Shown here in pieces: positions 8,835 through 16,606 of a stretch of 64,000 bases of DNA (position 1 is its first letter; the number at the start of each line of letters is the position of its first letter). Location of the stretch: NCBI RefSeq assembly GCF_003173575.1, contig NZ_QGNY01000001.1, positions 186,001 to 250,000 on the forward strand, read 5' to 3'. Origin of the DNA: Pedobacter paludis. Its GTDB lineage: Bacteria; Bacteroidota; Bacteroidia; Sphingobacteriales; Sphingobacteriaceae. The notes under the pieces were generated by a model. The model did no database searches. It saw only the letters and a list, made by a program, of their open reading frames with translations, and was not told where the DNA came from. A program made the position numbers and the translations under genes.

Positions 8835-9146
8835 ATTTTTTTAATTTAAGTGATTAATAATCTTAAAGTTAGTTAATTAACTATAGAAACAAGACGTAAG
8901 TTATCAACACTAGCTCTTCGGTTGCTATGAAAGCTTGCAGATTTGCCAGATGAGCGGTATGCGCCCAATATTGCACATAACTCTGTATTTGCGAATCCTA
9001 ATACCTTAAACATATATAAACGAATATACTCGTGTATAGCTATTATTAATATATAGTTGAGCAAACTTGACATCGATAAATTATGCAGGTTATTAAACAC
9101 TATTTAGATCCAGCTGAATTTGAGGCTGGAAGGTGTTAAAACGAAT
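8835..9146. other. Intergenic stretch upstream of the micro-gene
   Basis: About 310 bases. A minus-strand frame from 9100 to 8873 (75 codons) is open but has mixed composition and no recognisable family, so it is left uncalled; if translated, its last 45 codons from an internal ATG are the more plausible part. The micro-gene promoter should be here. Confidence 0.4.
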
Positions 9147-9734
9147 TTAAGCCTTTGTCTCAATGCGCTGACTGATCAGCCACATGGCCTCGAACAGTTT
9201 TACCAATTGTTCGTAAACCATGATCACCTCAGCTTTGGTGAGGCTTTCTTCCATAAAGGAATTACTCAGTGCATCATAGAGCCATATATTCAGGATTTTT
9301 CTATAACCATCTAATGTATGGAACTTGAACATTTTCCGGATGACAGATGATGGCTTAATGATTTCCCGAATGGTCAGGTTTTCTGGATAGTCAGAGAGTT
9401 TTTTCCTTTCCATTTTGACGTACCAATCGGCAATGTTGTTTTCGTTTTTAACATCGATTTTAATCCTGCCGAGCTTTTTGCCCTTCAACAGCCAAGCCGC
9501 CTCCATCAGTTTTATGGTCAGTTCATGGTCGTAGAGCAGGCTAGCGGGACTTCGGTTGTTAGAATTTTCGGATTCAAAAGCGGCATCATCGCGCCATTGC
9601 TTCAGCATCTTCAAATGGTCTGGCAACCATGAGGCACTAAAAAAATTGTGCACCACTTTAATTGGCTCCGCTATTTCATCATTGTCGAGATAAACGATCC
9701 TGTTTTTCGATAGTTTCTTTATATGCTTTTCCAT
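9147..9734 (-). CDS. Hypothetical protein paired with a HEPN gene
   Basis: A 195-residue soluble, mainly helical protein. Visible segments are VVHNFFSASWLPDHLKMLKQ at about residues 27-46, a helix with MEAAWLLKGKK in the middle, and a C-terminal helical region with LWDALS-like and MVYEQLVKLFEAMWLI segments. No catalytic motif and no family recognised. It starts four bases after the stop of the HEPN gene and is clearly in the same operon. In comparable two-gene arrangements the second gene can be an antitoxin or partner of the HEPN protein; here that is only context-based inference. Confidence 0.65.
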   Translation of the reverse strand: MEKHIKKLSKNRIVYLDNDEIAEPIKVVHNFFSASWLPDHLKMLKQWRDDAAFESENSNNRSPASLLYDHELTIKLMEAAWLLKGKKLGRIKIDVKNENNIADWYVKMERKKLSDYPENLTIREIIKPSSVIRKMFKFHTLDGYRKILNIWLYDALSNSFMEESLTKAEVIMVYEQLVKLFEAMWLISQRIETKA

Positions 9735-9738
9735 GGCT

Positions 9739-10653
9739 TCAATCTTCTATTTGTTCAGTGGTTCCAACTTGTACAGCTTCGGTATTTTTTAGGATTGCAT
9801 GAAGTGCGGCTTCCTGATCTAGCAGTTCTATTTTATCATCACACATCTTTTTAACCAACAAAAGAAAAGATGCCACCCGTTGATAAAGATTTTCCGCATC
9901 CTGCCGAGAAACCGTAAAATCATCTTTATAGCGTGAACCAGAATAGCTCTTTGCCATTACATCAAATAACCTTTCATCTTCGGCAGTAGAAAGAAATAGT
10001 TGAAAAGGCCGTTCAGAAAAGCATTGGCACAGACGGAGCAAGCGGTAAAGGTTATGGAACTCCGAACGGTAGGCGATATGAACCCTGACCAGACAGATGC
10101 AGGCCTGTTCTACGGCCTGATGGAGCATAAAGGCGCAAATTCCAAACTGTTCCTTCTCCAAACATTCGGATGCGCACATCAGAAATCCATCAGCCAGCGG
10201 TATGCGATGTTCATAATGTTTAAGTGCTTTTATCGCGCCCTTTGTGGGGATAAACGGAGGTATTGGATCACCGTCTAATAGTCCATCTTTACTAAAGAGC
10301 AGTTTTCCAGTTGCAAGTACTGATATAAAAAAGCGACTGTTATGCTGAACCGCATCCATAACCGACTGTTTGCCGTGGCAGATGATGGTAATTGTCCCCT
10401 GCCGATAATTGGTATTGGCAAAATCCTGCATTTCGTAATCAACTCGGGTTGCGCTTTCCGTAACTGCTAATAGGCAATAGTCACATTTGAAAGAGACTAG
10501 GCTCTCATTGAAGCAGCCTTTGGAAGTATGAGTGTAGCGGTTCTGCGAAAAGTTGAAGATCTGTAGCGGTTCGAACTTCTGGGCGAGCCGTTGGGTAAAC
10601 TCCCTGAAATGGACAGCGTGGTTGGCTTCTGGTGATAATTTTGATGGTTCCAT
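9739..10653 (-). CDS. MNT-like plus HEPN domain protein
   Basis: A 304-residue protein with two parts. Residues about 15-125 look like a degenerate nucleotidyltransferase fold, with strands such as DYCLLAV and ITIICHG and a stretch RFFISVLATGKLLF; the usual GS...D metal-binding motif is missing. Residues about 140-275 are a HEPN domain: MLHQAVEQACICLV at 176-189, FHNLYRLL at 199-206, and SGSRYKDDF at 238-246, positions where HEPN proteins have conserved H and R residues. HEPN proteins are often RNases in toxin-antitoxin, abortive infection or CRISPR systems, though some are mere scaffolds. It is first of a two-gene operon with a 195-residue partner. A complex inverted repeat lies just upstream. 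Confidence 0.75.
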   Translation of the reverse strand: MEPSKLSPEANHAVHFREFTQRLAQKFEPLQIFNFSQNRYTHTSKGCFNESLVSFKCDYCLLAVTESATRVDYEMQDFANTNYRQGTITIICHGKQSVMDAVQHNSRFFISVLATGKLLFSKDGLLDGDPIPPFIPTKGAIKALKHYEHRIPLADGFLMCASECLEKEQFGICAFMLHQAVEQACICLVRVHIAYRSEFHNLYRLLRLCQCFSERPFQLFLSTAEDERLFDVMAKSYSGSRYKDDFTVSRQDAENLYQRVASFLLLVKKMCDDKIELLDQEAALHAILKNTEAVQVGTTEQIED

Positions 10654-10703
10654 ATTGATCTCATTTTAATTGCTGTTAAATGAGTCTCAGGATGAGCAGA
10701 AAC

Positions 10704-10876
10704 ATAAATGTGGGATCTGCCAACCATGGTTACATAAAAGTTCTGAAGCCTTACGTCAACATGGATTTACAGCAGATCCCACATCTATGCGGATATACAA
10801 ATATAGCACATCCAGCCATAGATATGGTATTTTTCTGCTGTCTTGCGTTGACGGCTTCAGATTTTGTAACCGCAAG
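10704..10876. repeat. Nested inverted repeats between HEPN and XRE genes
   Basis: Two interlocking palindromes. The first pairs 10704-10720 (ATAAATGTGGGATCTGC) with 10772-10788 at 16 of 17 positions. The second pairs 10728-10760 with 10847-10871, sharing GGTTACA, TCTGAAGCC and GTCAAC blocks in inverted order with small gaps. A short stem CTTGCG/CGCAAG (10842-10847 with 10871-10876) lies around the second arm. The region is non-coding. It could be an operator region, a structured RNA, or the remains of a mobile element; I cannot decide from sequence alone. Confidence 0.6.
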
Positions 10877-10985
10877 ACTCTTAATAATTGCTATTCTTAT
10901 TTCTTATACGAATATAAATAAAAAATCATAAAAGAGTGCTATAGCACGGCAAATATTTTTTATTTATTACTTACTTAGATAGCAA

Positions 10986-11210
10986 ATGGGACAAATAACT
11001 GAAATAGAACAATACATTATTGACAAGGTGAGGGAGAAAAGAATCAAGGCGGGGTTAACTCAAGCTGTATTATCTGTTGCTATCGATCTCAACCCTAAAT
11101 TTGTCGGAAATGTTGAAAGGTTGAAGACTGATGACAAGTACAACATCAATCATTTAAAAAAGATTGCTGAAGTTTTGGGGTGTTCGATTAAGGACTTTTT
11201 TCCAGAGTGA
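10986..11210 (+). CDS. XRE-family transcriptional regulator
   Basis: A 74-residue protein that is essentially one helix-turn-helix domain of the Cro/C1 type. The helices are visible: IIDKVREKRIKAGLTQAVLS (residues about 11-30), the recognition region VAIDLNPKFVGNVER, and LKKIAEVLGCSIKDFF at the end. It stands alone on the plus strand between two minus-strand cargo operons. Such small regulators in Bacteroidota elements often control adjacent toxin-like or defence genes; which neighbour it controls is not shown. The inverted repeats about 110 bases upstream are candidate operators. Confidence 0.85.
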   Translation: MGQITEIEQYIIDKVREKRIKAGLTQAVLSVAIDLNPKFVGNVERLKTDDKYNINHLKKIAEVLGCSIKDFFPE

Positions 11211-11233
11211 AAGGAGCAATGTGTTAGTACGAA

Positions 11234-11869
11234 TCAATCTTCATCTAGTATTTTTGCATTCTCGTTTTGTATCCAGACCGACACTAGAGCGTAGTAATCT
11301 TTAAAACCTAGTGTATTTACATCTGCCTTCATACTCTGACATAGTATAGGAAGAACCTCCATAAATCTTTGGTATCGATCTTTATAATAAATTGAGCCAG
11401 GAAGTTTTTTTGATGCTGCTTCTGATAACCAGTCACGTATTAAGCCTACAGTAATTAATACATCATTCTTGTGCGCGGGGAAGTCATATCCTGCTAAATC
11501 GGAAATCATTCTTTTATAACGATGTGGCTCGCTATCTAATACCAAGAAGTTTTTTTTCTTGTGATATGATTCACCATAATACTTGCATCCCATAAATATA
11601 CCTAACTCATAAGGCATATTATACCTTGGTAATGGGCTGTCATCAGTGATTTCTATGCAAGATAAATCATGAATTCCATAACGACAATCCTGAATTATTT
11701 TAACAATTTTGTCAATTCTCACTCCCTCACCGTTTCCAGTTTCCAAGGCACATCTAGCAATAAAACCGCAATCATGGATAGTATAAACAATTGCTCTAAA
11801 AATATTTAGAAATGTTCCGTCAAATGCACAATTAATAAAAACGTTACGGTCGTAATCTTTTGTCTTCAT
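11234..11869 (-). CDS. TIR/deoxyribosyltransferase-like protein, possible defence effector
   Basis: A 211-residue soluble protein. Motifs: VFINCAFD at residues 10-17 (the VFINCPFD type start), DCRYGIHDLS at 61-70, and NMPYELGIFMG at 84-94. This layout is like TIR-related and nucleoside 2-deoxyribosyltransferase-like Rossmann-type domains, in which a Glu in an N-x-x-x-ELG motif contacts or attacks the N-glycosidic bond; Glu88 would be that residue. The C-terminal half is helical. Substrate could be NAD or a nucleotide, but this is inference. The ATG overlaps the stop of the upstream basic-protein gene by one base, so the two are translationally coupled. Location on an integrated element next to XRE and HEPN genes suggests anti-phage or plasmid-stability function. 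Confidence 0.65.
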   Translation of the reverse strand: MKTKDYDRNVFINCAFDGTFLNIFRAIVYTIHDCGFIARCALETGNGEGVRIDKIVKIIQDCRYGIHDLSCIEITDDSPLPRYNMPYELGIFMGCKYYGESYHKKKNFLVLDSEPHRYKRMISDLAGYDFPAHKNDVLITVGLIRDWLSEAASKKLPGSIYYKDRYQRFMEVLPILCQSMKADVNTLGFKDYYALVSVWIQNENAKILDED

Positions 11870-12288
11870 TATTTCTTAGAAGTAGCCCTTTTAATGTTTG
11901 CCTTTCCTTGACTCTTTTTCACTGTTGATTTCTTCACAACAGTAGCTTTCTTAGTATCGGGCTTAGTTGAAATTCTCGGTGTTTTGATTGTAGATGCCGT
12001 AGAAGCTTTTATTTTAGTGGGCGAGGTCTTTTTAAGAATTTTACCACTTATATTAGAAAGTGCACTGACGGCCTTCGATGCTTTGGCAATGGATTTCGAA
12101 GATATGGAAGGATTTGTTTTAATCTTCGCACTTTTAGCTTGACTATATTCTTTTCGCAAAGTGGCAAGCTTCTTGTTACTTCGGGCATCGGAACCATCAG
12201 GATTTCTAATCGCGCCTGGTTCAAGCCCCAGTTTTTTCTCCAAATTACCGACCTGAATATCAGATCTTACTTTTCTACTTTTGGTCAT
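11869..12288 (-). CDS. Lys/Ser/Thr-rich basic protein coupled to the TIR-like gene
   Basis: A 139-residue protein if it starts at the ATG at 12288; a TTG ten codons upstream (12318) also keeps the frame but is less likely. The N-terminal 50 residues contain an ordered-looking part, VGNLEKKLGLEPGAIRNPDG, followed by SNKKLATLRKEY. The rest is low-complexity: repeated Lys, Ser, Thr, Ala with KKS, TIK and STKP units, similar to histone-H1-like tails, ending in KRATSKK. It could bind DNA or the effector. It precedes the TIR-like gene with a TAATG overlap, so it is made in proportion to it. No family recognised. Confidence 0.65.
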   Translation of the reverse strand: MTKSRKVRSDIQVGNLEKKLGLEPGAIRNPDGSDARSNKKLATLRKEYSQAKSAKIKTNPSISSKSIAKASKAVSALSNISGKILKKTSPTKIKASTASTIKTPRISTKPDTKKATVVKKSTVKKSQGKANIKRATSKK

Positions 12289-12363
12289 ATTGCAATTTAT
12301 AACTAATTTTCGATTCAATTATCATATGAAGATGTGATAAGTTAATAAGGTAAGATACATATT

Positions 12364-12711
12364 ATGAACCCAATACCATCACTTCCGCTTTGCTATTAGG
12401 AATTTACCGAATTAGTAATAAATTCTATAAAGCAACATGGTCAGTCGTTTGAATTTAGGAATTTTTGCAACAATGTAGGCGCTAACGCGGTCAGAGATGG
12501 TCTTGTTAAAAATCCTAATCCAATTGGCCATCAAGCTATTTACTATCCCTTACAAAGAGAGGATGAATGTATTGTCCGTCAAGTGCTATGGGATTTAATT
12601 GTTAAACGTATTTTGACTATAGGCGATTTTTATAATGATACATGGCCATGGGTTAGTGTAACGGAACAAGGAAAAGCATTTCTGATATCAAAAAGTGAAA
12701 ATATTAAATAG
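12364..12711 (+). pseudogene. Small gene interrupted by an in-frame TAG
   Basis: An ATG at 12364 opens a frame of 116 codons that is closed by TAG at codon 12 (12397-12399) and then stays open to TAG at 12709-12711. The downstream part reads as normal protein: FCNNVGANAVRDGLVKNP, GHQAIYYPLQREDE, and WPWVSVTEQGKAFL, the last two resembling a winged helix. There is no ATG or good alternative start after the premature stop. A single C-to-T change (CAG to TAG) explains the break. Function not recognised. It is on the strand opposite the neighbouring element genes. Confidence 0.6.
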
Positions 12712-12744
12712 ACCCTAGCGAGTGCATATAGAATGCTTGACCCT

Positions 12745-13290
12745 CTAAAAATCATCAGCCTTAAAACCAATCCTTTTCCTTGGGGGATTAGGCCGTTCTT
12801 GCTTTTCTAAAAGTTCATCCAGATAACGAAATACGATTTCCATATTCTTATCCTGATTATCCAACTTGTTCTTTATTTTTTCAATCTCCAAACGTATCTC
12901 TGTGTTATCCACAAACATCTGACGCATACGGGTAAATATGCGCATAATCTGGATATTCACCGCTATCGCCCTGTCACTATTAAGTATGCCAGAAAGCATA
13001 GCGACACCCTGTTCGGTAAATACATAAGGGGCTTTTCTTGTTCCGCCCCAACTTGATGTTCCATTTTGGAACATCAAGTTTTTAAATTCGTCATCGGTTA
13101 ATTGAAACATGAAATCTTCATCTGGAAAGCGCTTTAGATTTCTGCCGACCGCTTTATTAAGGTTGCGGGTTTGCACCTCATATAGTTCAGCAAGATCTTT
13201 GTCGACCATCACTTTCATCCCCCTGATATGATAGATTTTATTCATTACTATCTCGTCAGGCACTAACAACCCATTAGTTTCTCCACTCAT
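12745..13290 (-). CDS. ORF6N-domain protein
   Basis: A 181-residue DNA-binding protein with an N-terminal ORF6N domain: IYHIRGMKVMVDKDLAELYE, then VQTRNLNKAVGRNLKRFP and YVFTEQGVAMLSGIL. The C-terminal part is a coiled coil (EIEKIKNKLDNQDKNMEIVF). ORF6N proteins come from phages and mobile elements, where related proteins act as antirepressors. I chose the ATG at 13290; a TTG further upstream at 13359 would extend it to 204 residues, ending three bases from the integrase stop. It lies directly downstream of the integrase on the same strand. Confidence 0.82.
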   Translation of the reverse strand: MSGETNGLLVPDEIVMNKIYHIRGMKVMVDKDLAELYEVQTRNLNKAVGRNLKRFPDEDFMFQLTDDEFKNLMFQNGTSSWGGTRKAPYVFTEQGVAMLSGILNSDRAIAVNIQIMRIFTRMRQMFVDNTEIRLEIEKIKNKLDNQDKNMEIVFRYLDELLEKQERPNPPRKRIGFKADDF

Positions 13291-13361
13291 ATGCTTTGAT
13301 GTTTTTGTAAATATTAAGCTCAATATTCTTGTGGATGACTGGCTTAAATTTATGTCCAATA

Positions 13362-14579
13362 TTAAATAATTGCTAATTTCTTTTTCAACATCATCATGTC
13401 TTCGCTTACCTTCATGTCCAAAATCTTCGCATAGTGCTGGGTAGTCCTGATGTTCGTATGTCCAAGCATCTTGGAAACGCTTTCTATCGGTACACCATTC
13501 AATAGCGTAACGGTAGTGGCAAAGGTATGGCGGGCAATATGCGAGGTGAGTTTTTTCTCAATTCCGCAGAGGTCGGCAATTTCTTTAAGGTATTCGTTCA
13601 TCTTTTGGTTACTGGGAACTGGAAGAAGCAAGCCTTTATTAAGGCAAACCTTGTTGGTGGCATACCTGTCGATGATATTGACTGCCGTAGGCAATAGCGG
13701 AACCGATGACCTTGTTTTGGTTTTCTGCCTATTGGTAAAGATCCATCGGTCGCCATCAATTCCCTTTCTGATATTCTCCTGTTTCAGTTTAAAGACATCT
13801 ACATAGGCAAGACCAGTAAAACAACAGAATATAAAAACATCTCTTACCTGCTTCAATCTCTCCGATAAAAACTCTTTGCCCGCGATATGGGCCAATTCCT
13901 CTTTGTTCAGATAAAAGCGGTCGACATTCTTCGTCTTGCCTTTATAAGCGGTAAACGGCGATTTGTCTATCCATTCATTCTCCATACAGATGCGAAGGAT
14001 TTTTCCGAGGTTTTTGATGTTTTTGACCACATAGTTATTCGCGCAGTTCTTGTCAGACCTTAGATAATGGTCAAATCCGTTGAGAAATGCCTGGTCGATA
14101 GTTCTAATGTCCATATCGGCTGTACCATATTTCAAAGGGATAAAAACCTTCAGGTGCGTTTCCAGAACCCTGTAACGGTTCAATGTGCCACGGACATAAT
14201 CTTTACCCACTAGCTGTTCCATTTTTAGGTTATGGTCTGCAACAGCTTCCAATAAGGTATGGGAATTGGTGAGCGTACCCAAATAACTTGATTTGATGGC
14301 GTCGGCAGTAATCGGCAAGCCCATATCGAAAACACATTGATGGGCATAATAAATTGCATTCTGCAACTGGTCAAGATGGGTGTTCAATACCTTGATCTCT
14401 TCTTTTGAGCCGATGGCTCGGCCGCCTTTTGCATTCCATCGTTTGGGATCGCAATCACGATTGGTGGCCATCTCTGCACGGTTTCCTTCTACAGTAATCC
14501 TCATATAGATCGGCACATTTCCACTTACATAGTTCTTTTGCTTTTTCAGATAGAAAAGCAGACTAAAATTGGTCTTCAT
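13362..14579 (-). CDS. Tyrosine recombinase (element integrase)
   Basis: A 405-residue site-specific recombinase that inserts and excises the element. The N-terminal arm-binding domain spans about residues 1-100, a SAM-like core-binding domain about 105-205, and the catalytic domain about 225-390. Catalytic residues seen: Lys near 286-288, HIAR at 347-350, His374 in GHTN, and nucleophile Tyr383 in HYAKI. At the usual first catalytic Arg, the motif reads TGLAYVDV (255-262), with Ala instead of Arg; this loss is known from Bacteroidota integrases of the IntDOT type. It lies 250 bases from the 3' end of tRNA-Lys, which marks the probable attachment site. Confidence 0.93.
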   Translation of the reverse strand: MKTNFSLLFYLKKQKNYVSGNVPIYMRITVEGNRAEMATNRDCDPKRWNAKGGRAIGSKEEIKVLNTHLDQLQNAIYYAHQCVFDMGLPITADAIKSSYLGTLTNSHTLLEAVADHNLKMEQLVGKDYVRGTLNRYRVLETHLKVFIPLKYGTADMDIRTIDQAFLNGFDHYLRSDKNCANNYVVKNIKNLGKILRICMENEWIDKSPFTAYKGKTKNVDRFYLNKEELAHIAGKEFLSERLKQVRDVFIFCCFTGLAYVDVFKLKQENIRKGIDGDRWIFTNRQKTKTRSSVPLLPTAVNIIDRYATNKVCLNKGLLLPVPSNQKMNEYLKEIADLCGIEKKLTSHIARHTFATTVTLLNGVPIESVSKMLGHTNIRTTQHYAKILDMKVSEDMMMLKKKLAII

Positions 14580-14772
14580 AATCTAACGATTAAAGGTGAA
14601 ACAAAGATAGCTTTGCAACTAAATCTACACAAGATGTTCAGTTTATAACAACCTGTTCAATAGATGATTATGTACCATTCGGTGAGTCAATTTTAACCGT
14701 TTTGCCTTACTCACCGAATCACTCACCAAAGTTTTGTGAATTCATGCGATTTTTGGCAGTTCCCTAAAAGCA

Positions 14773-14805
14773 AAAACCCTGCTAATCGTGCGATTGCAGG
14801 GTTTT
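14773..14805 (-). terminator. Terminator downstream of tRNA-Lys
   Basis: Stem AAAACCCTGC (14773-14782) pairs with GCAGGGTTTT (14796-14805), extended inside by AATCG/CGATT. It sits 24 bases beyond the 3' end of the tRNA gene on its strand and has an A/T-rich flank, as expected of an intrinsic terminator. Confidence 0.75.
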
Positions 14806-14828
14806 ATACGTTTTGATAGTCTTTGGTG

Positions 14829-14901
14829 TGATCCCGCTGGGATTCGAACCCAGGACCACTACATTAAAAGTGTAATGCTCTACCAGCTGAGCTACGGAAT
14901 C
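14829..14901 (-). tRNA. tRNA-Lys (anticodon TTT)
   Basis: A complete 73-base cloverleaf without encoded CCA. Acceptor stem GATTCCG pairs with CGGGATC through one G-T wobble; D arm GCTC...GAGC; anticodon stem TTACA/TGTAG with loop CTTTTAA, anticodon TTT; T arm CTGGG TTCGAAT CCCAG. The 3' end faces the integrase. A duplicate of the 3' end, which would mark the other end of an element inserted here, was not found elsewhere in the window. Confidence 0.95.
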
Positions 14902-15102
14902 ATTTCCTTTTGTTTAAGGAGGTGCAAATATAGAAATTAAAATCATTCGTGCCAACATTTTTTTCTAAATGTTTTTAATGTTTTTTGTTTAGGCAAATAT
15001 GGGCTATTGTAAGTGCTTGATTTTAAAATTTGTACATCCTAAGGATAATGGTTTTTACACGAACTAATTTGAAAAAATTAATCAAAAAAGTTTTTTAACC
15101 GA

Positions 15103-15798
15103 TTATTTTGCCTTCGGAATGAAGTTTAAGAAAGACTGAAACTGAGCTTTATGCTTGTTTTTATCTAATTTAAAGTAAAAGGCACCCCGTCTAGAACTCG
15201 ATTTATCTTTCTCTGTTTGTTTAATTAATAAACCGCTGGCTGTTATTTTACGGATAAAGTTCCGGTTATCAATCGGAGCATCATAAACCTGCTCGTACAA
15301 GGCCTGAAGTTGTGGTATGGTAAATTTTTTAGGAAGCAGTTCAAATAAAATGGGATGTAGGGCCGCCTGATAACGGATTTTATCCATCGCGGCTTTAACC
15401 ATTGCATCGTGGTCGAATATAAGTTGAGGCACATCCTTTAACTTAAACCACTCGGCATGATATTGATCGTTGATCTGCTTGCTGTATTTATTAATGTCAA
15501 TCAAAGCAAAGTAAACAACAGAAACGGTACGTTCGATTGGATCACGATCTGGACTTCCATAGGCGTGAAGCTGTTCCAGGTAAACATCGTGCAAACCTGT
15601 CAGTTCTAGGAGAATCCTTTGCGCTGCACCATCCAGATCCTCGTTAGCACCTATAAAACCGCCCATTAAACTCCATTTGTCTTTAACGGGCTCTATGGCT
15701 CTCTTAATTACTAAAAGCTTTAATTGATCGCCATCGTAACCAAAAATAATGCAATCTACTGCAACTAAAACCGGATTTTGATTTATATATTTTGCCAT
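15103..15798 (-). CDS. NrtR/AraR-type Nudix-like transcriptional regulator
   Basis: A 231-residue protein with an N-terminal Nudix fold (residues about 8-145) and a C-terminal winged helix (about 150-225). The Nudix box is degenerate: in GANEDLDGAAQRILLELTGL the RE and EE residues that bind metal are replaced, so hydrolysis is unlikely and ligand sensing is probable. Proteins with this layout in Bacteroidota regulate sugar genes, for example the arabinose regulator AraR of Bacteroides. It is followed on the same strand three bases beyond the stop of a HAD phosphatase gene, and a divergent secreted aldose epimerase lies nearby, fitting a role in pentose or hexose use. Confidence 0.85.
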   Translation of the reverse strand: MAKYINQNPVLVAVDCIIFGYDGDQLKLLVIKRAIEPVKDKWSLMGGFIGANEDLDGAAQRILLELTGLHDVYLEQLHAYGSPDRDPIERTVSVVYFALIDINKYSKQINDQYHAEWFKLKDVPQLIFDHDAMVKAAMDKIRYQAALHPILFELLPKKFTIPQLQALYEQVYDAPIDNRNFIRKITASGLLIKQTEKDKSSSRRGAFYFKLDKNKHKAQFQSFLNFIPKAK

Positions 15799-15801
15799 GG
15801 A

Positions 15802-16473
15802 TTAAAATAGAGTGTTTAAAATAGGAGCGTTGTAATCGGTAATAAAATCTAAAACATTAGGATAATCATCAAATTCTTCGATTGTATGGGTGGTTGTAAG
15901 CACTATACATTTCATTCCTGCATGGCCTGCAGATTCTACCCCTTTCGGCGCATCTTCAAAAACAACACAATCTTTCGGATTAATGTTTAAAAGTTGGGAT
16001 GCCTTGATGAAGGTTTCCGCATCGGGCTTGCTAATCTTAACATCATCTGCGCTTACAATGGCATCAAGGTAATGTCTGATGTTTAATCCATCCACTACAA
16101 AATCGATATTAAATGGGATGGCGGCAGAGCCAATAGCCATTAAGATATTAGCCTGTTTTGCACGTTCAAGAAAATGATCCAAACCATCAATTAAAGCTAA
16201 ATGAGGGAAGTATCCTGCCTGATACCGCTTTTCCTTATCAATTGATAATCGTTCGATTTCTTCGGCGCTAAACTTATCTTTCCCGAAAACACGTTCTAAA
16301 ACCTCGTGGTTTTTGCCATACATTTCCTTCTTAACGGAATCGTAGGATAAATCGGCTCCCAGATCATCATTCATGATGGAATGCCAAGCCATAGTGTGGT
16401 ATTCCATGTCATTGATCATGGTGCCATTTAAATCGAAAAGAAAAGCCTTTGGCTTAAAGGTTAATTGTTGCAT
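15802..16473 (-). CDS. HAD-superfamily phosphatase/phosphomutase
   Basis: A 223-residue cytoplasmic enzyme of the beta-phosphoglucomutase-like HAD group. Motif I reads DLNGT at residues 14-18 (nucleophile Asp14, with Asn where most have Asp), the cap domain covers about 20-90, motif II Ser is in AIGSAA, motif III Lys in KISKPD, and motif IV is FEDAPKG. The replacement of the second Asp in motif I by Asn is unusual; that Asp acts as acid/base, so activity as phosphatase may be reduced or the enzyme may act differently. It is probably a sugar-phosphate enzyme, upstream of and coupled to the Nudix regulator. Confidence 0.85.
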   Translation of the reverse strand: MQQLTFKPKAFLFDLNGTMINDMEYHTMAWHSIMNDDLGADLSYDSVKKEMYGKNHEVLERVFGKDKFSAEEIERLSIDKEKRYQAGYFPHLALIDGLDHFLERAKQANILMAIGSAAIPFNIDFVVDGLNIRHYLDAIVSADDVKISKPDAETFIKASQLLNINPKDCVVFEDAPKGVESAGHAGMKCIVLTTTHTIEEFDDYPNVLDFITDYNAPILNTLF

Positions 16474-16606
16474 ACGGAGCCTCTAAATTAGATGATTTTT
16501 TTGATCTTGAATAATCTGAACTTGGATCTGAACAATTATGCTTATAATCGTTACAATGACGTTAATTTATTTTTATTACTTTAGCGTTAACCAAAAATAA
16601 ATCTTT

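Noticed and set aside
8873-9100. 75-codon minus-strand open frame before the micro-gene
   Set aside because: Mixed composition, no family and no clear start context; left as uncertain.
10842-10876. Integron attC site suggested by GTTGAC and short inverted arms
   Set aside because: The conserved RYYYAAC and GTTRRRY cores do not fit and there is no integron integrase or cassette array.
10670-10931. Overlapping plus-strand open frames in the inverted-repeat region
   Set aside because: They are by-products of the palindromes; two frames are open at once and neither looks like protein.
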